Source: Spirosoma montaniterrae | Lineage (GTDB): Bacteria > Bacteroidota > Bacteroidia > Cytophagales > Spirosomataceae | Assembly: GCF_001988955.1 (NCBI RefSeq) | Contig: NZ_CP014263.1 | Coordinates: 1,302,001 to 1,366,000 of the forward strand | DNA length: 64,000 bases | Direction: 5' to 3' | Shown here: positions 50,098 to 58,251 of the stretch, in pieces | How the letters are laid out: each line of letters starts with the position of its first letter | Position numbering within the stretch: the stretch's first letter is position 1 | Notes under the pieces: generated by a model | Told to the model about the DNA's origin: nothing | Databases searched by the model: none | The model's input: only the letters and a program-made list of their open reading frames with translations | Translations under genes and position numbers: made by a program

Positions 50098-51093
50098 ATG
50101 AAAACGTTATTGCAGACAATCTGCCTTGTTGTTGCGACGCTAACAATCTCGCTGGCGCAACGACTCAATCAGCCCTACCTGCTGATTCAGCTTACCACCG
50201 GGGGCGACGACCTGCGGGGCGGTCAATCGGTAAAAGCCAGTGTTTATTTTCACAATCGGGCCAGTATGGCTGGCCTTGATCTGAACGAAGGCGAAGGCTG
50301 GGCCAATAATACGACCCATACCTATCAGATTGAAGCCTATGACTTCAAACCCAGCGATTTGCGGGCTATTACCCTATTTCACGATGGGCATCCGACGCAG
50401 ACGTTTCAGAGTTACGACAACTGGAATCTCGACCGGATACGGGTCACATTCGTCAGCCCCGGCAAGCAGCCCCGCAACACGATATTGCTGAACCGGTCGG
50501 GACAACCCCTGATGCGCTTCACGGGCAACGAAGATGCACAAAGCTGGACATTTGATGCGGTAACAGATCCCGTTAGTCCCGGCCAGGCAGACGCGGGTGC
50601 CAGTAGCGGGTATCCGGCTGGCAGAACCGAACGGGTGCGAGTTGTGCGCTGGATTTCGCCCGCTACGAAAGATTTTGAGTCGATGCCCGAAGGTCGCCAC
50701 ACTGACCAGCAACTGCAAAGCTGGGGTTATACCGATAAGCTCTACCAGTATTCGGCCTACCGCAACCGTCCCAGCGGCCCCAATGCTGTTGCCGTCTATC
50801 GCTGGACGATGCCCAATTGCGCGGGCAGTATCCTGTTTGGTGAACACGAACTGACGGATGCCCAACTGCAAAGCTGGGGGTACAAAGACAAAGAATTTCA
50901 GTTCTGGGCCTTCCGGCAACCGCCCAGCGACGGACGCCGGTACGTAGCCGTGTATCGCTGGATTAACGCCCACCCCCAGGGCGACCCCTGCCGCGATTTC
51001 ACGCTCACCGTTGCCGAAACCGAGCTGACCGATGCCCAACTTACCAGTTGGGGCTATACCGAAAAACGGCTACAGTTTTACGCGCTGCCGTGA
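50098..51093 (+). CDS. Secreted protein with triplicated EL/QLxSWGY repeats
   Basis: 331 residues. The signal peptide ends SLAQ. Residues 22-150 are b-rich (QPYLLIQLTTGGDDLRGGQSVKASVYFH) and may form a PLAT/C2-like module. The C-terminal half has three copies of a repeat: HTDQQLQSWGYTDKLYQYSAYR, HELTDAQLQSWGYKDKEFQFWAFR and ETELTDAQLTSWGYTEKRLQFYAL, with VAVYRW linkers, similar to the DUF5648-type surface repeat. No enzyme motif. It heads a four-gene run under regulon site 4. Confidence 0.7.
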   Translation: MKTLLQTICLVVATLTISLAQRLNQPYLLIQLTTGGDDLRGGQSVKASVYFHNRASMAGLDLNEGEGWANNTTHTYQIEAYDFKPSDLRAITLFHDGHPTQTFQSYDNWNLDRIRVTFVSPGKQPRNTILLNRSGQPLMRFTGNEDAQSWTFDAVTDPVSPGQADAGASSGYPAGRTERVRVVRWISPATKDFESMPEGRHTDQQLQSWGYTDKLYQYSAYRNRPSGPNAVAVYRWTMPNCAGSILFGEHELTDAQLQSWGYKDKEFQFWAFRQPPSDGRRYVAVYRWINAHPQGDPCRDFTLTVAETELTDAQLTSWGYTEKRLQFYALP

Positions 51094-51197
51094 CGGGGGA
51101 AGCGCGCGCGAGGTGCATCGTGTATAACCATTTAAAAGAAGTGTTTTGCCGAGTTAGTAGTGCTAAACAGTATTCACACCAAAAACTTACCAAAACA

Positions 51198-51725
51198 ATG
51201 GCTGTTGCAAAAACCAATGAGTGGGAAGTGTTAATGATTGGCTGTCAGGCTGCCGGGGCCGCACCTGCTGCTGCTTTGGCGCGGTATATGCCCCTTCTGG
51301 AGAAGGCAAGGGATGCCTTAAATCTGCATGAACTACTTATGCCAGGCCCGGCTGTCGATTTTCAGCTCTGTAACTTTCGGCGCAGAGATGAAGGCTATCG
51401 TGGTATTTCACGAATGTTTGTTTTTGCCGGCGTAGGCATTGGCATTGGTATGGGGGCTAATGGTTCGGCCAACTATACCGATCTCAGACCTTTCATACAG
51501 CGTCCATTTAATTCCGACGATTTAAACTACTCCATGGGAGCGATGGCAAATGCTGGTATTGGGTATGTGGCTGGAGGAAGTTTATCCTCTATATGGGCTT
51601 GGAATACCGGAGGAAACTTATTTGGTACAGGTCTTAACAGGCAACAGGCAACGGGAGCCAATGGCGACGTAATAGTAGGGGCACAGGCAACAGCAACCAT
51701 TGGTATCTGGATAAAAGTATCCTGA
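51198..51725 (+). CDS. Glycine-rich unknown protein with VGIGIG segment
   Basis: 175 residues from ATG 51198. There is no signal peptide at the start; residues 85-110 are a glycine-rich hydrophobic stretch (MFVFAGVGIGIGMGANGS), and later YVAGGSLSSIWAW and VIVGAQATATIGIWIKV are similar. The C-terminal half alternates in a b-barrel-like way. The VGIGIG element is echoed in the protein at 52727. No family recognised. It lies 104 bp after the secreted-protein gene and is likely in the same transcript. Confidence 0.55.
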   Translation: MAVAKTNEWEVLMIGCQAAGAAPAAALARYMPLLEKARDALNLHELLMPGPAVDFQLCNFRRRDEGYRGISRMFVFAGVGIGIGMGANGSANYTDLRPFIQRPFNSDDLNYSMGAMANAGIGYVAGGSLSSIWAWNTGGNLFGTGLNRQQATGANGDVIVGAQATATIGIWIKVS

Positions 51726-51764
51726 TTTCCAAACCGTTTTCGCACTTTCCGCTGTGCACCCCCC

Positions 51765-52226
51765 ATGCCCGCCTACACAACGCCCCTGCCGCAAACTGTA
51801 CTCTGGCGCGACCTCGACACGCTGGCCGACGAGCAGGCCGTGCTGGCCCTCTTCCGCGAGCCGCAACACCGCTATGCCGTAGAAACCAACCCGCCTGCGT
51901 TTCAGATTCAAAAGGCAAGGCCGCTCAAGTTCGAGACTATTTACTGGACTGTAGCAACGGGCCGCATCCGAAGCGAAGCCGGGCAAACGCAGGTCGAACT
52001 GCGTGTGGGCTTCACCAGCGAAGCCCACACGCGGAATTGGGTGGGAGCGGTGTTTCTGCTGGTGTGGCCCCCGCTCTGGGCTATGTTCCTGATGCCCAAC
52101 GCCTGGGTGTGTGCGTTGCCCGTCACAGTGGTTCTTGGCAGTATCGTAGCCGCAACCATCTACTGGCCCGTTTGGCGATTTCGTCAGTTTTTGCGGGAGC
52201 GGTGGCAATTAACGCTTACGAAATAA
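51765..52226 (+). CDS. Small two-helix membrane protein, unknown function
   Basis: 153 residues from ATG 51765. An N-terminal soluble part (residues 1-85, with YAVETNPPAFQIQ and RIRSEAGQTQVELRVGF) is followed by two hydrophobic helices (WVGAVFLLVWPPLWAMFLM and WVCALPVTVVLGSIVAATIYW) and a short basic tail. No enzymatic motif or known family. It is 39 bp downstream of the glycine-rich gene and 42 bp upstream of the next gene, consistent with one operon. Confidence 0.55.
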   Translation: MPAYTTPLPQTVLWRDLDTLADEQAVLALFREPQHRYAVETNPPAFQIQKARPLKFETIYWTVATGRIRSEAGQTQVELRVGFTSEAHTRNWVGAVFLLVWPPLWAMFLMPNAWVCALPVTVVLGSIVAATIYWPVWRFRQFLRERWQLTLTK

Positions 52227-52268
52227 CAGCGATAACTACATCGCGTACTCATTCATCCAATAAATTCT

Positions 52269-52700
52269 ATGAATTTATACAGACCTTCCCGCCAGTTACT
52301 GCCCGTCGATAACGCTGTTGCTCAGCAGATTAATACCCTGATAGCCGATGCGAGTCGGGGGTATGGGGGCCGGGTTGCCCGTCTCGAAGTACTGCGTACA
52401 GCCTGGTCTGTAGCCGTGCAATACCGGGAGCGAACAGGAGCTAACGACGTGGTCTCGGTCTGCACGGAGCATTATTTATATGCCCGCTATAGAAGTGCCG
52501 AGGGGGCGTATGGTGAGTTTGAGCAATCTGTGCTGATTTTTGTTTACCCGTTTTATAAAACGGCTATGCCCGTATATGCGGGCCAGCGTCCTCCCTCGCT
52601 CTATGATTTTTTACATAGTTACTGGGAGTTAAAGGGCGTTCGGGCCGGACACGACGACCGAGCGCATTCGCTGGAGCCAATAGCCCGGATCACACCCTGA
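52269..52700 (+). CDS. Unrecognised 143-residue protein
   Basis: The protein is soluble and basic, with a helical N-terminal half (AVAQQINTLIADASRGYGGRVARLEVLRTAWSVAVQYRERTG, in blocks) and a more aromatic second half (YLYARYRSAEGAYGEF, VLIFVYPFYKTAMPVY). No signal peptide or motif is recognised. It is the last gene of the run starting at 50098 and converges on the gene at 52727, only 26 bp away. No function is assigned. Confidence 0.5.
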   Translation: MNLYRPSRQLLPVDNAVAQQINTLIADASRGYGGRVARLEVLRTAWSVAVQYRERTGANDVVSVCTEHYLYARYRSAEGAYGEFEQSVLIFVYPFYKTAMPVYAGQRPPSLYDFLHSYWELKGVRAGHDDRAHSLEPIARITP

Positions 52701-52726
52701 AAACCTATCCTACCGCCTGAGGGCAA

Positions 52727-53668
52727 TTAATCATAGCCCATCTCAACGGCCAGGCCCGGATTGTTATCTAAAAATCGGGCGATGCGCCGGGCCAGTTCTT
52801 CGCGGTCGATGTGAATCGTGTTGGCTCCGCCACGAGAGCCTCGTTGCCGAAGTTGCCGCTGAATGTCGGCGTCGTGGCGGAAATAGTTGTGAATAATATG
52901 GGTCCGTAAGTCGCGCCCTTCGTGGTCAATAACCGACCGCATCCGGTCGGCGGCATTGATACCAGCAATGTAGCGATTACGGTCGCGTTCTTCCATCAGG
53001 GAAGCGGATTGCCTGACGTCCATGAACAGCGACTGAACGTATCCCCGCGCAAACCAGAGGTTGCCGTATTCGGGCAGCGGGTCGGTAATTACTTTCCAGA
53101 TGCCAATCATACCCGTTACGCCGGTGGTAAACGAAACGCCGGAATCGAACGAACCCGTCGCAAAAAACCACCGGTTTAATTGAAAGGCACAAACACCGTC
53201 GCCACTGACCGACGCGCCCACGCCGGCTTCTATTTTGCCGAACCCCCCCTGTGCCATGTTCAAATCGCGGGCACTAAACGCCTGATGACAGGTTAGGCGG
53301 GTGCCTCCGCCCGGAGTGAGGGCCGACGTGGCATCAGAAAATCGGGATGCGTCGCCGGTGCGCTGTTCAATCCGTCTACCAAGTCGTTCGGCAGCGTGGG
53401 AAAGTTGCGACCGCTGCCGGTTGGCTGCTTCCAGTGCACTACCTTTTAACCCAAAGGCCCGGCCCTGTGCGCTCGCCGAGAATATACCGGCTGAAACCCC
53501 AATGCCTACTCCAATGAAAAGAGCTGTGAGCGGACTTTCGCCTGTGAAACCAGCCCCGTTGCTTGTAAAATCAAACTGATATACACCAGCCTGAACAAAC
53601 TCGCCAAGCTGCAACGACCTTCCCTTGCTAATCTTCCAATCGGTACAAGGTTGCCAAAACGCGCCCAT
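52727..53668 (-). CDS. Unknown protein with glycine-rich membrane-like segment, regulon member
   Basis: 313 residues from ATG 53668. Start is uncertain: the frame is open to 53779 but that would include the -7 box. Residues about 40-65 have LTALFIGVGIGVSAGIFSASA, echoing the VGIGIG of the 51198 protein, and residues 150-190 alternate as b-strands (GFGKIEAGVGASVSGDGVCAF). The C-terminal 110 residues are helical, with NRYIAGINAADRMRSVIDHEGRDLRTHIIHNYFRHDADIQRQLRQRG in blocks. No family recognised. Regulon site 5 lies upstream in the correct orientation. Confidence 0.55.
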   Translation of the reverse strand: MGAFWQPCTDWKISKGRSLQLGEFVQAGVYQFDFTSNGAGFTGESPLTALFIGVGIGVSAGIFSASAQGRAFGLKGSALEAANRQRSQLSHAAERLGRRIEQRTGDASRFSDATSALTPGGGTRLTCHQAFSARDLNMAQGGFGKIEAGVGASVSGDGVCAFQLNRWFFATGSFDSGVSFTTGVTGMIGIWKVITDPLPEYGNLWFARGYVQSLFMDVRQSASLMEERDRNRYIAGINAADRMRSVIDHEGRDLRTHIIHNYFRHDADIQRQLRQRGSRGGANTIHIDREELARRIARFLDNNPGLAVEMGYD

Positions 53669-53764
53669 AGTAAGCAGGATAAACCACGTATCGCGGCAGT
53701 ACAAATGTTTGGTTCTTCTCTTCCCGGTTTTGCCAAACAGTCGCAAACGACCGAAGAGGTTAGG

Positions 53765-53812
53765 CAAAGTAATACACAATTCCCCCCGAAGACTATCCCA
53801 TAAAAAGGGGAT
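53765..53812 (-). promoter_or_regulatory. Regulon site 5 (reverse strand) for the gene at 52727
   Basis: Read on the reverse strand, ATCCCCTTTTTATGGGAT (53812 to 53795) is followed after 22 bp by TTACTTTG (53772 to 53765), keeping the TTTG. The inferred leader to ATG 53668 is about 90 nt, longer than at the other sites. Confidence 0.65.
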
Positions 53813-53817
53813 AGGGT

Positions 53818-53865
53818 ATCACCCGTTCATGGGATTTCAGGCTGCACCGCAGCCGCCGACTTTTG
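53818..53865 (+). promoter_or_regulatory. Regulon site 6 for the exported barrel-like gene
   Basis: ATCACCCGTTCATGGGAT (53818-53835), 5 bp from site 5 and facing the other way, is followed after 22 bp by GACTTTTG (53858-53865). The gene starts at 53888. Sites 5 and 6 make this a divergent control region. Confidence 0.7.
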
Positions 53866-53887
53866 AGCCAGCTAAACCACCTTAATC

Positions 53888-54394
53888 ATGAAAACTTCTG
53901 GCTTACTTCTCGCTTTTGTACTGTTCTTCACTACGACCCAGGCGCAGGAACTGCCCCACCGGATGCGCGTGGGCCTGTCACTGGATTTGGTCGGCAATAC
54001 GCTCGGCATCGGTACGCAATTGCACGGCTCCTTCCGCTTTTCCGACGATTACCGGGCTTTCGACGACGTGCATCATTACGTCAATGCCGGCATAGGCGTT
54101 GGAGCCTCTTTTTCGAGTGGGGTTTCAATAGGAGCCACCGTACCGCATTATTTGACGGTTGGCATTGGGCGTGGGCGAGCTATGTGGGAGTTTGGGCTGG
54201 CAGGTGTCAGACGCGAACATATGATTTTCGATTCGTATACCGACCCGCAAACCGGGCAACGACTGCGCGACCGGCGCACCGAATGGCGGTATTTGCTGCT
54301 GCCTTTAGTGGGCTACCGCTACACGGCCTACAGCGGGTTTATGTTCCGCATCAACGGGCCGGTGCCGGGTATCGCCTTCGGCTGGATGTTTTGA
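53888..54394 (+). CDS. Exported b-barrel-like protein, regulon member
   Basis: 168 residues. The signal peptide (SGLLLAFVLFFTTTQAQ) is followed by alternating strands: MRVGLSLDLVGNTLGIGTQLHG, YVNAGIGVGASFSSGVSIG, HYLTVGIGRGRAMWEFGLAGV and YLLLPLVGYRYTAYSGFMFRI, ending in an aromatic (WMF) as in outer-membrane barrels. It is a small barrel of unknown role. Its promoter has regulon site 6, and site 7 for the next gene begins 41 bp after its stop. Confidence 0.7.
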   Translation: MKTSGLLLAFVLFFTTTQAQELPHRMRVGLSLDLVGNTLGIGTQLHGSFRFSDDYRAFDDVHHYVNAGIGVGASFSSGVSIGATVPHYLTVGIGRGRAMWEFGLAGVRREHMIFDSYTDPQTGQRLRDRRTEWRYLLLPLVGYRYTAYSGFMFRINGPVPGIAFGWMF

Positions 54395-54435
54395 TCGGCA
54401 ATTGGCCCGACCCGTTTGAGCGAACGGTCAACGCT

Positions 54436-54483
54436 GTCACCCTTTTATGGGATTTCGGCCCGTGTGCCGCGTGGCGACCTTTG
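54436..54483 (+). promoter_or_regulatory. Regulon site 7 for the lipoprotein operon
   Basis: GTCACCCTTTTATGGGAT (54436-54453) is followed after 22 bp by GACCTTTG (54476-54483), with TTTCGGC directly after the element as at site 4 and GAGCCAG after the box as at site 6. The operon starts at ATG 54543. Confidence 0.72.
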
Positions 54484-54542
54484 AGCCAGTCAAACAAGTC
54501 GAACGCGACCCCGGCCGCTTTCCGCTTTTATCGCACACAGTC

Positions 54543-55982
54543 ATGAAACGCATCCTTCTTCTCTCGCTCTGGTTGGGCCTGTTGCTAACCTTCGGGCTGG
54601 GTCTGCAAAACTGCAAAAAAGACCCCGACCCTACGCCCACCAAACCACCCGTTACGACCACGCCCGGCAGCACTACTACGTCGCCTGGCACCAGCACCAC
54701 CGCTACAACCAGCACCGCCCCCGGCATCAGCACCGCTACAGCTCCTACGGCAACGGGCGTTACGTCGGCCTCGGCGCGGGTGTCGGCGGTGATTGAGGGC
54801 AACGGGGGCGCGGCCATCAGCCAGCACGGTTTTGTGTACAGCAAAACCAGTCAAACGCCCACGCTCAACGACAGCAAAACCGAGTTGGGAGCCACCAGCG
54901 GGCCGTTTCCGCTCACCATCAGTAGCAACCTGACGGGTCTCGAAGGCAATGCCAGGTACTACGTGCGGGCTTATGCAACGAACGCAACCGGGACGAGTTA
55001 CGGGGGAGGAGGAGCGTTCACTACCTTACCCGCTGGTACTTCTTTTAGTAGAGTATCGTGGGAGGTGCATTCGAGTGCTTTCCCCAAAGTGGGGCTTATC
55101 AATCCGATTGTAGTTTCTCACAATAATAAGCTATATACAGTCGGTGGCTCTTTTCCTGCGGCCAACCAGGCAAACGCTGGAAACTTCACCTACAATAATG
55201 AATTTTGGGAATACGATATCGCGTCGAAAAAATGGACTCAATTAGTCAACGCGCCAGGACAGGTGTTTGCAAACACAGGATTTGCTTCCCGATTTATCTA
55301 CAACAACAATCTTTGGGTAGCCGATTTCACTCAATTCTACGAATATGATTTCACAAAAAAGGTGTGGTCCGTGAAGTTTAATCTTCCCAAAATCAACGGG
55401 AGTCGAACTCAGGCCCTTGTAGGCGATAAGCTCTATCTGATTTCAATCTTTGCGAGTCAGCCAACACAAGTGGTTGATTTGAAGAACGGTACACTCGCTG
55501 AAATCCCGGCGCTACGAACCGAAGCAGGAAACTGGTTCCCCAGCAATGCGACGTTTGTGAAAGATAAACGCATCTACTTCTGGGCCACTACAAACACCAA
55601 TAACGTGCCTGATGTCAAGATGTACACGTACTATCTCGACACCGAGACCAACACGTACACTAATCTGGGTATGCCCAACAACCTGGCCCCTGTCACAGCC
55701 CGGCAGTTAAGCCCAAATACGCTCTACGAAAAAGACGGCATTCTATACATCATGGCGAATGTGGGGGGCGTTGCGAATTATTTCTCCTACAATCCTGCCA
55801 CTAACATGTATGCCCCCCTGTCCTTTAACAACAGTCCTATTGTGGCTGATACAAGAAATGTATATGCTGGTAATGGAGTGATGTATAGCGTGTTAGGGCA
55901 AGACAAAAATTCAGGTTCAGGTACCGCGCCCAACAATCCAGCCCGTTACGATAAGAATATCTACCAGGTTCGATTTGAGTAA
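54543..55982 (+). CDS. Kelch-type b-propeller lipoprotein
   Basis: 479 residues from ATG 54543. A signal ending GLGLQNC with Lys-Lys after the Cys suggests lipidation, followed by a Thr/Pro-rich tether. Residues about 50-155 are a fibronectin-like module (GVTSASARVSAVIEGNGGAAISQHGFVYS, then TELGATSGPFPLTI). Residues 165-479 contain Kelch-like repeats (VSHNNKLYTVGGSFPA, NEFWEYDIASKKWTQL, YEYDFTKKVWSVKF). The first 150 residues are near-duplicated in the lipoprotein at 56441. A surface-exposed binding role is likely. Confidence 0.78.
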   Translation: MKRILLLSLWLGLLLTFGLGLQNCKKDPDPTPTKPPVTTTPGSTTTSPGTSTTATTSTAPGISTATAPTATGVTSASARVSAVIEGNGGAAISQHGFVYSKTSQTPTLNDSKTELGATSGPFPLTISSNLTGLEGNARYYVRAYATNATGTSYGGGGAFTTLPAGTSFSRVSWEVHSSAFPKVGLINPIVVSHNNKLYTVGGSFPAANQANAGNFTYNNEFWEYDIASKKWTQLVNAPGQVFANTGFASRFIYNNNLWVADFTQFYEYDFTKKVWSVKFNLPKINGSRTQALVGDKLYLISIFASQPTQVVDLKNGTLAEIPALRTEAGNWFPSNATFVKDKRIYFWATTNTNNVPDVKMYTYYLDTETNTYTNLGMPNNLAPVTARQLSPNTLYEKDGILYIMANVGGVANYFSYNPATNMYAPLSFNNSPIVADTRNVYAGNGVMYSVLGQDKNSGSGTAPNNPARYDKNIYQVRFE

Positions 55983-56002
55983 CCCCTTTAACCATCACCA
56001 TC

Positions 56003-56398
56003 ATGAAAACAACCAAATCACCCAGCCCCTTTGTAGGCTGCTGGGAAACCAAATGGAGCGTTTGCAACGGCGGCTGGGCCGGGGCGTGGCTGGCCCTGAA
56101 AGCAGACGTAGTAAACCCCACTCAACTCACCGGCGCGTGGGGCGGCCACACCGATGCCAACGGCTACGAACACAGCGGCTTCCTCGTCGGCAAACTCGAC
56201 AAAGCGGGGAAAGTGCTGGCCGGTACGTGGTACGAGATTATCTACGAGGATAACCTCGCTTGCCCTACCCTGAGCTATTCAGGTACGTTCCGGTTCACGC
56301 TCACGGGGCCGGATGCTTTCGCGGGCGAATGGACCGATGCCGATGGGCCAAACAAAGGCTGCACGAACAAGATGCAGTGGAACGGAACGCGGGTTTAA
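56003..56398 (+). CDS. Small b-rich protein of lipocalin-like pattern
   Basis: 131 residues without a signal peptide. It reads FVGCWETKWSVCNGGWAGAWLAL, TGAWGGHTDANGYEHSGFLVGKL, LAGTWYEIIYEDN and YSGTFRFTLTGPDAFAGEWTDADG, a succession of strands with Trp-Gly turns typical of calycin-like folds. Four Cys are present. It lies between the two paralogous propeller lipoprotein genes (20 and 42 bp gaps) and is in their operon. No ligand is known. Confidence 0.6.
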   Translation: MKTTKSPSPFVGCWETKWSVCNGGWAGAWLALKADVVNPTQLTGAWGGHTDANGYEHSGFLVGKLDKAGKVLAGTWYEIIYEDNLACPTLSYSGTFRFTLTGPDAFAGEWTDADGPNKGCTNKMQWNGTRV

Positions 56399-56440
56399 AC
56401 AGGAACATTCTGCTAATTCATATCTATCCACAGCATCATC

Positions 56441-58219
56441 ATGAAACGTATTACGTTCTTCGCGCTTTGGCTGAGCCTGTTGCTCGCCTGTACGCTGGGT
56501 CTGCAAAACTGCAAGAAAGCCCCCGACCCTGCGCCCACCAAACCGCCTGTTGCCACCACGCCCGGCACCAGCACGACCGCTACAGCCACTACTATTCCCA
56601 GCCTCACCGCCGTTACGGTGACGGGTATTAGCAGCACCTCGGCGCGGGTGTCGGCAGTGATTAACGGCAATGGGGGCGCAGAAATCACTTACCACGGATT
56701 TGCCTACTACGTCGATAATATCGCCAATGCAAAACAGGTTGAACTCGGTGCCACCAGTGGCCCGTTTCCACTGACGTTTACGGCCCCGCTGACGAACCTA
56801 CTGCCCAACACAACCTATACGGTAGTAGGCCGGGCCGATAACGCAAAAGGCAGCCAACAAACCATAGTCAAATTTACAACGACAGCAGCCGTCGTGTCGG
56901 CAGTAGCTGACTGGAAATCGGTATTCACGATAGCTGACGGATTCAATCAATTAGACGTTTCTATTGACACAGATGGCAATGGGAACGTTTATGTTGTCGG
57001 TTCTTACGAGGGGGCTGGCAAAATGGGATCAGCTACGCTCACTGCGCAGCGTGGCAGAGATGGTTTTCTGGCAAAAATTGACCCGCTCGGTAAACCTATC
57101 TGGGTTACTGAATTGAAAAGCATCGGTCCGGATTATGTCTCCATAGTTGATATAGATGCTGCCGGGAACATCTATACTAACGTATTTGCCGGTAACACCG
57201 GAGGTAAATTTGGGACTATGAGTTTGTCCAGATCTGGCAGCAGTTTTGCCAAAGTTACGCCCGATGGCAGTGTAGAATGGATACGCACTCCTGGCCGAAA
57301 TGAAGATGCGGTCACAAGTATTGATGGGCAGGGTAGTATTTATGTTTCAGGTGCATTACGCGGCAATCAGAGTGTCACACTGGGGAGTGTCACGTTGAGA
57401 TCAACGGATACAAACCCTGTTGATAACACATTCGATTCGTTTATAGCAAAATTCGACCGCGATGGGACTTTTCAATGGGCGCGTCAGTTCTCGGGTCCTG
57501 GTCAGCAATCTATTTTGTATGATGTTGACGAAAATGGAGCCGTTTATTTGGCGGTCGCGTCTGGAGCAGGTGCCGCTACCGTTGGCACTACCACCCTGTC
57601 ATCGGCGGGCGAGTATTTGCTCAAACTGTCGGCTTCGGGCGAAATGGAGTGGAATAAATTTGTAGGAAATGTACCCAGTAATGGGGGTGTTGGGAATTTA
57701 ATGGTCATACGCTGTACGGCCCCAAATGAGTTTGTCGCTCAAGCTCGGGCACCGGCTGGCACCAGCGGTTTTTCATTTGGAGGTGCCACCACTACAGGAG
57801 CTAACTCAGCTATAGTAGCCGTTTTTGGGCAGGACGGGACACCCAAATGGGCCTTAGCCACGCGCCCATCATCTGTTTTCGACCTTGATAAAGCTGGAAA
57901 TCTGTACATGGCTGCCATGGGTAGTAGAGGAAGCCCCTTTACTATTGGCGATATCACACTGCCAGCTCAATCGCCGGAAAATAAGGAATATTGGGGCGTA
58001 GCCAAGTACAGTACAACACAGCGCAGATGGCTGTGGGCGGTTCGAAACCGTAGCGTATCGACACTCTATCTCCCTGATAGACCGGCGCTAACTATTTCAG
58101 CTACTGGTGTTCCTACTATGGGGTTTGTCTGTTCAAAAGGCAGTACGCAATTCGGGCAAACTACGGTTGATATTACTGGTACCTATGGTTTGGTTTTGGC
58201 AACCATCGAGCAGAAATAA
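56441..58219 (+). CDS. SBBP-type b-propeller lipoprotein, paralog of the 54543 product
   Basis: 592 residues. The signal end TLGLQNC-KK, the Pro/Thr tether and the fibronectin-like module (VTGISSTSARVSAVINGNGGAEITYHGF, ELGATSGPFPLTFT) are close copies of those in the protein at 54543. From residue 160 the sequence differs: SBBP propeller repeats such as VDIDAAGNIYTNVFAGNTGGKFG, SIDGQGSIYVSGALRG, FIAKFDRDGTFQWARQF and YLLKLSASGEMEWNKFVGN. So one lipid-tethered module carries two different propellers. Extracytoplasmic binding is likely. Confidence 0.8.
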   Translation: MKRITFFALWLSLLLACTLGLQNCKKAPDPAPTKPPVATTPGTSTTATATTIPSLTAVTVTGISSTSARVSAVINGNGGAEITYHGFAYYVDNIANAKQVELGATSGPFPLTFTAPLTNLLPNTTYTVVGRADNAKGSQQTIVKFTTTAAVVSAVADWKSVFTIADGFNQLDVSIDTDGNGNVYVVGSYEGAGKMGSATLTAQRGRDGFLAKIDPLGKPIWVTELKSIGPDYVSIVDIDAAGNIYTNVFAGNTGGKFGTMSLSRSGSSFAKVTPDGSVEWIRTPGRNEDAVTSIDGQGSIYVSGALRGNQSVTLGSVTLRSTDTNPVDNTFDSFIAKFDRDGTFQWARQFSGPGQQSILYDVDENGAVYLAVASGAGAATVGTTTLSSAGEYLLKLSASGEMEWNKFVGNVPSNGGVGNLMVIRCTAPNEFVAQARAPAGTSGFSFGGATTTGANSAIVAVFGQDGTPKWALATRPSSVFDLDKAGNLYMAAMGSRGSPFTIGDITLPAQSPENKEYWGVAKYSTTQRRWLWAVRNRSVSTLYLPDRPALTISATGVPTMGFVCSKGSTQFGQTTVDITGTYGLVLATIEQK

Positions 58220-58251
58220 CCTTGTCTTTCCACATAACCAATTTCAATACT

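Noticed and set aside
53863..54546. 227-codon plus-strand frame overlapping the barrel-like gene
   Set aside because: The frame at 53888-54394 has a signal peptide and strand pattern, whereas this frame is Arg/His-rich and overlaps both it and the next promoter site.
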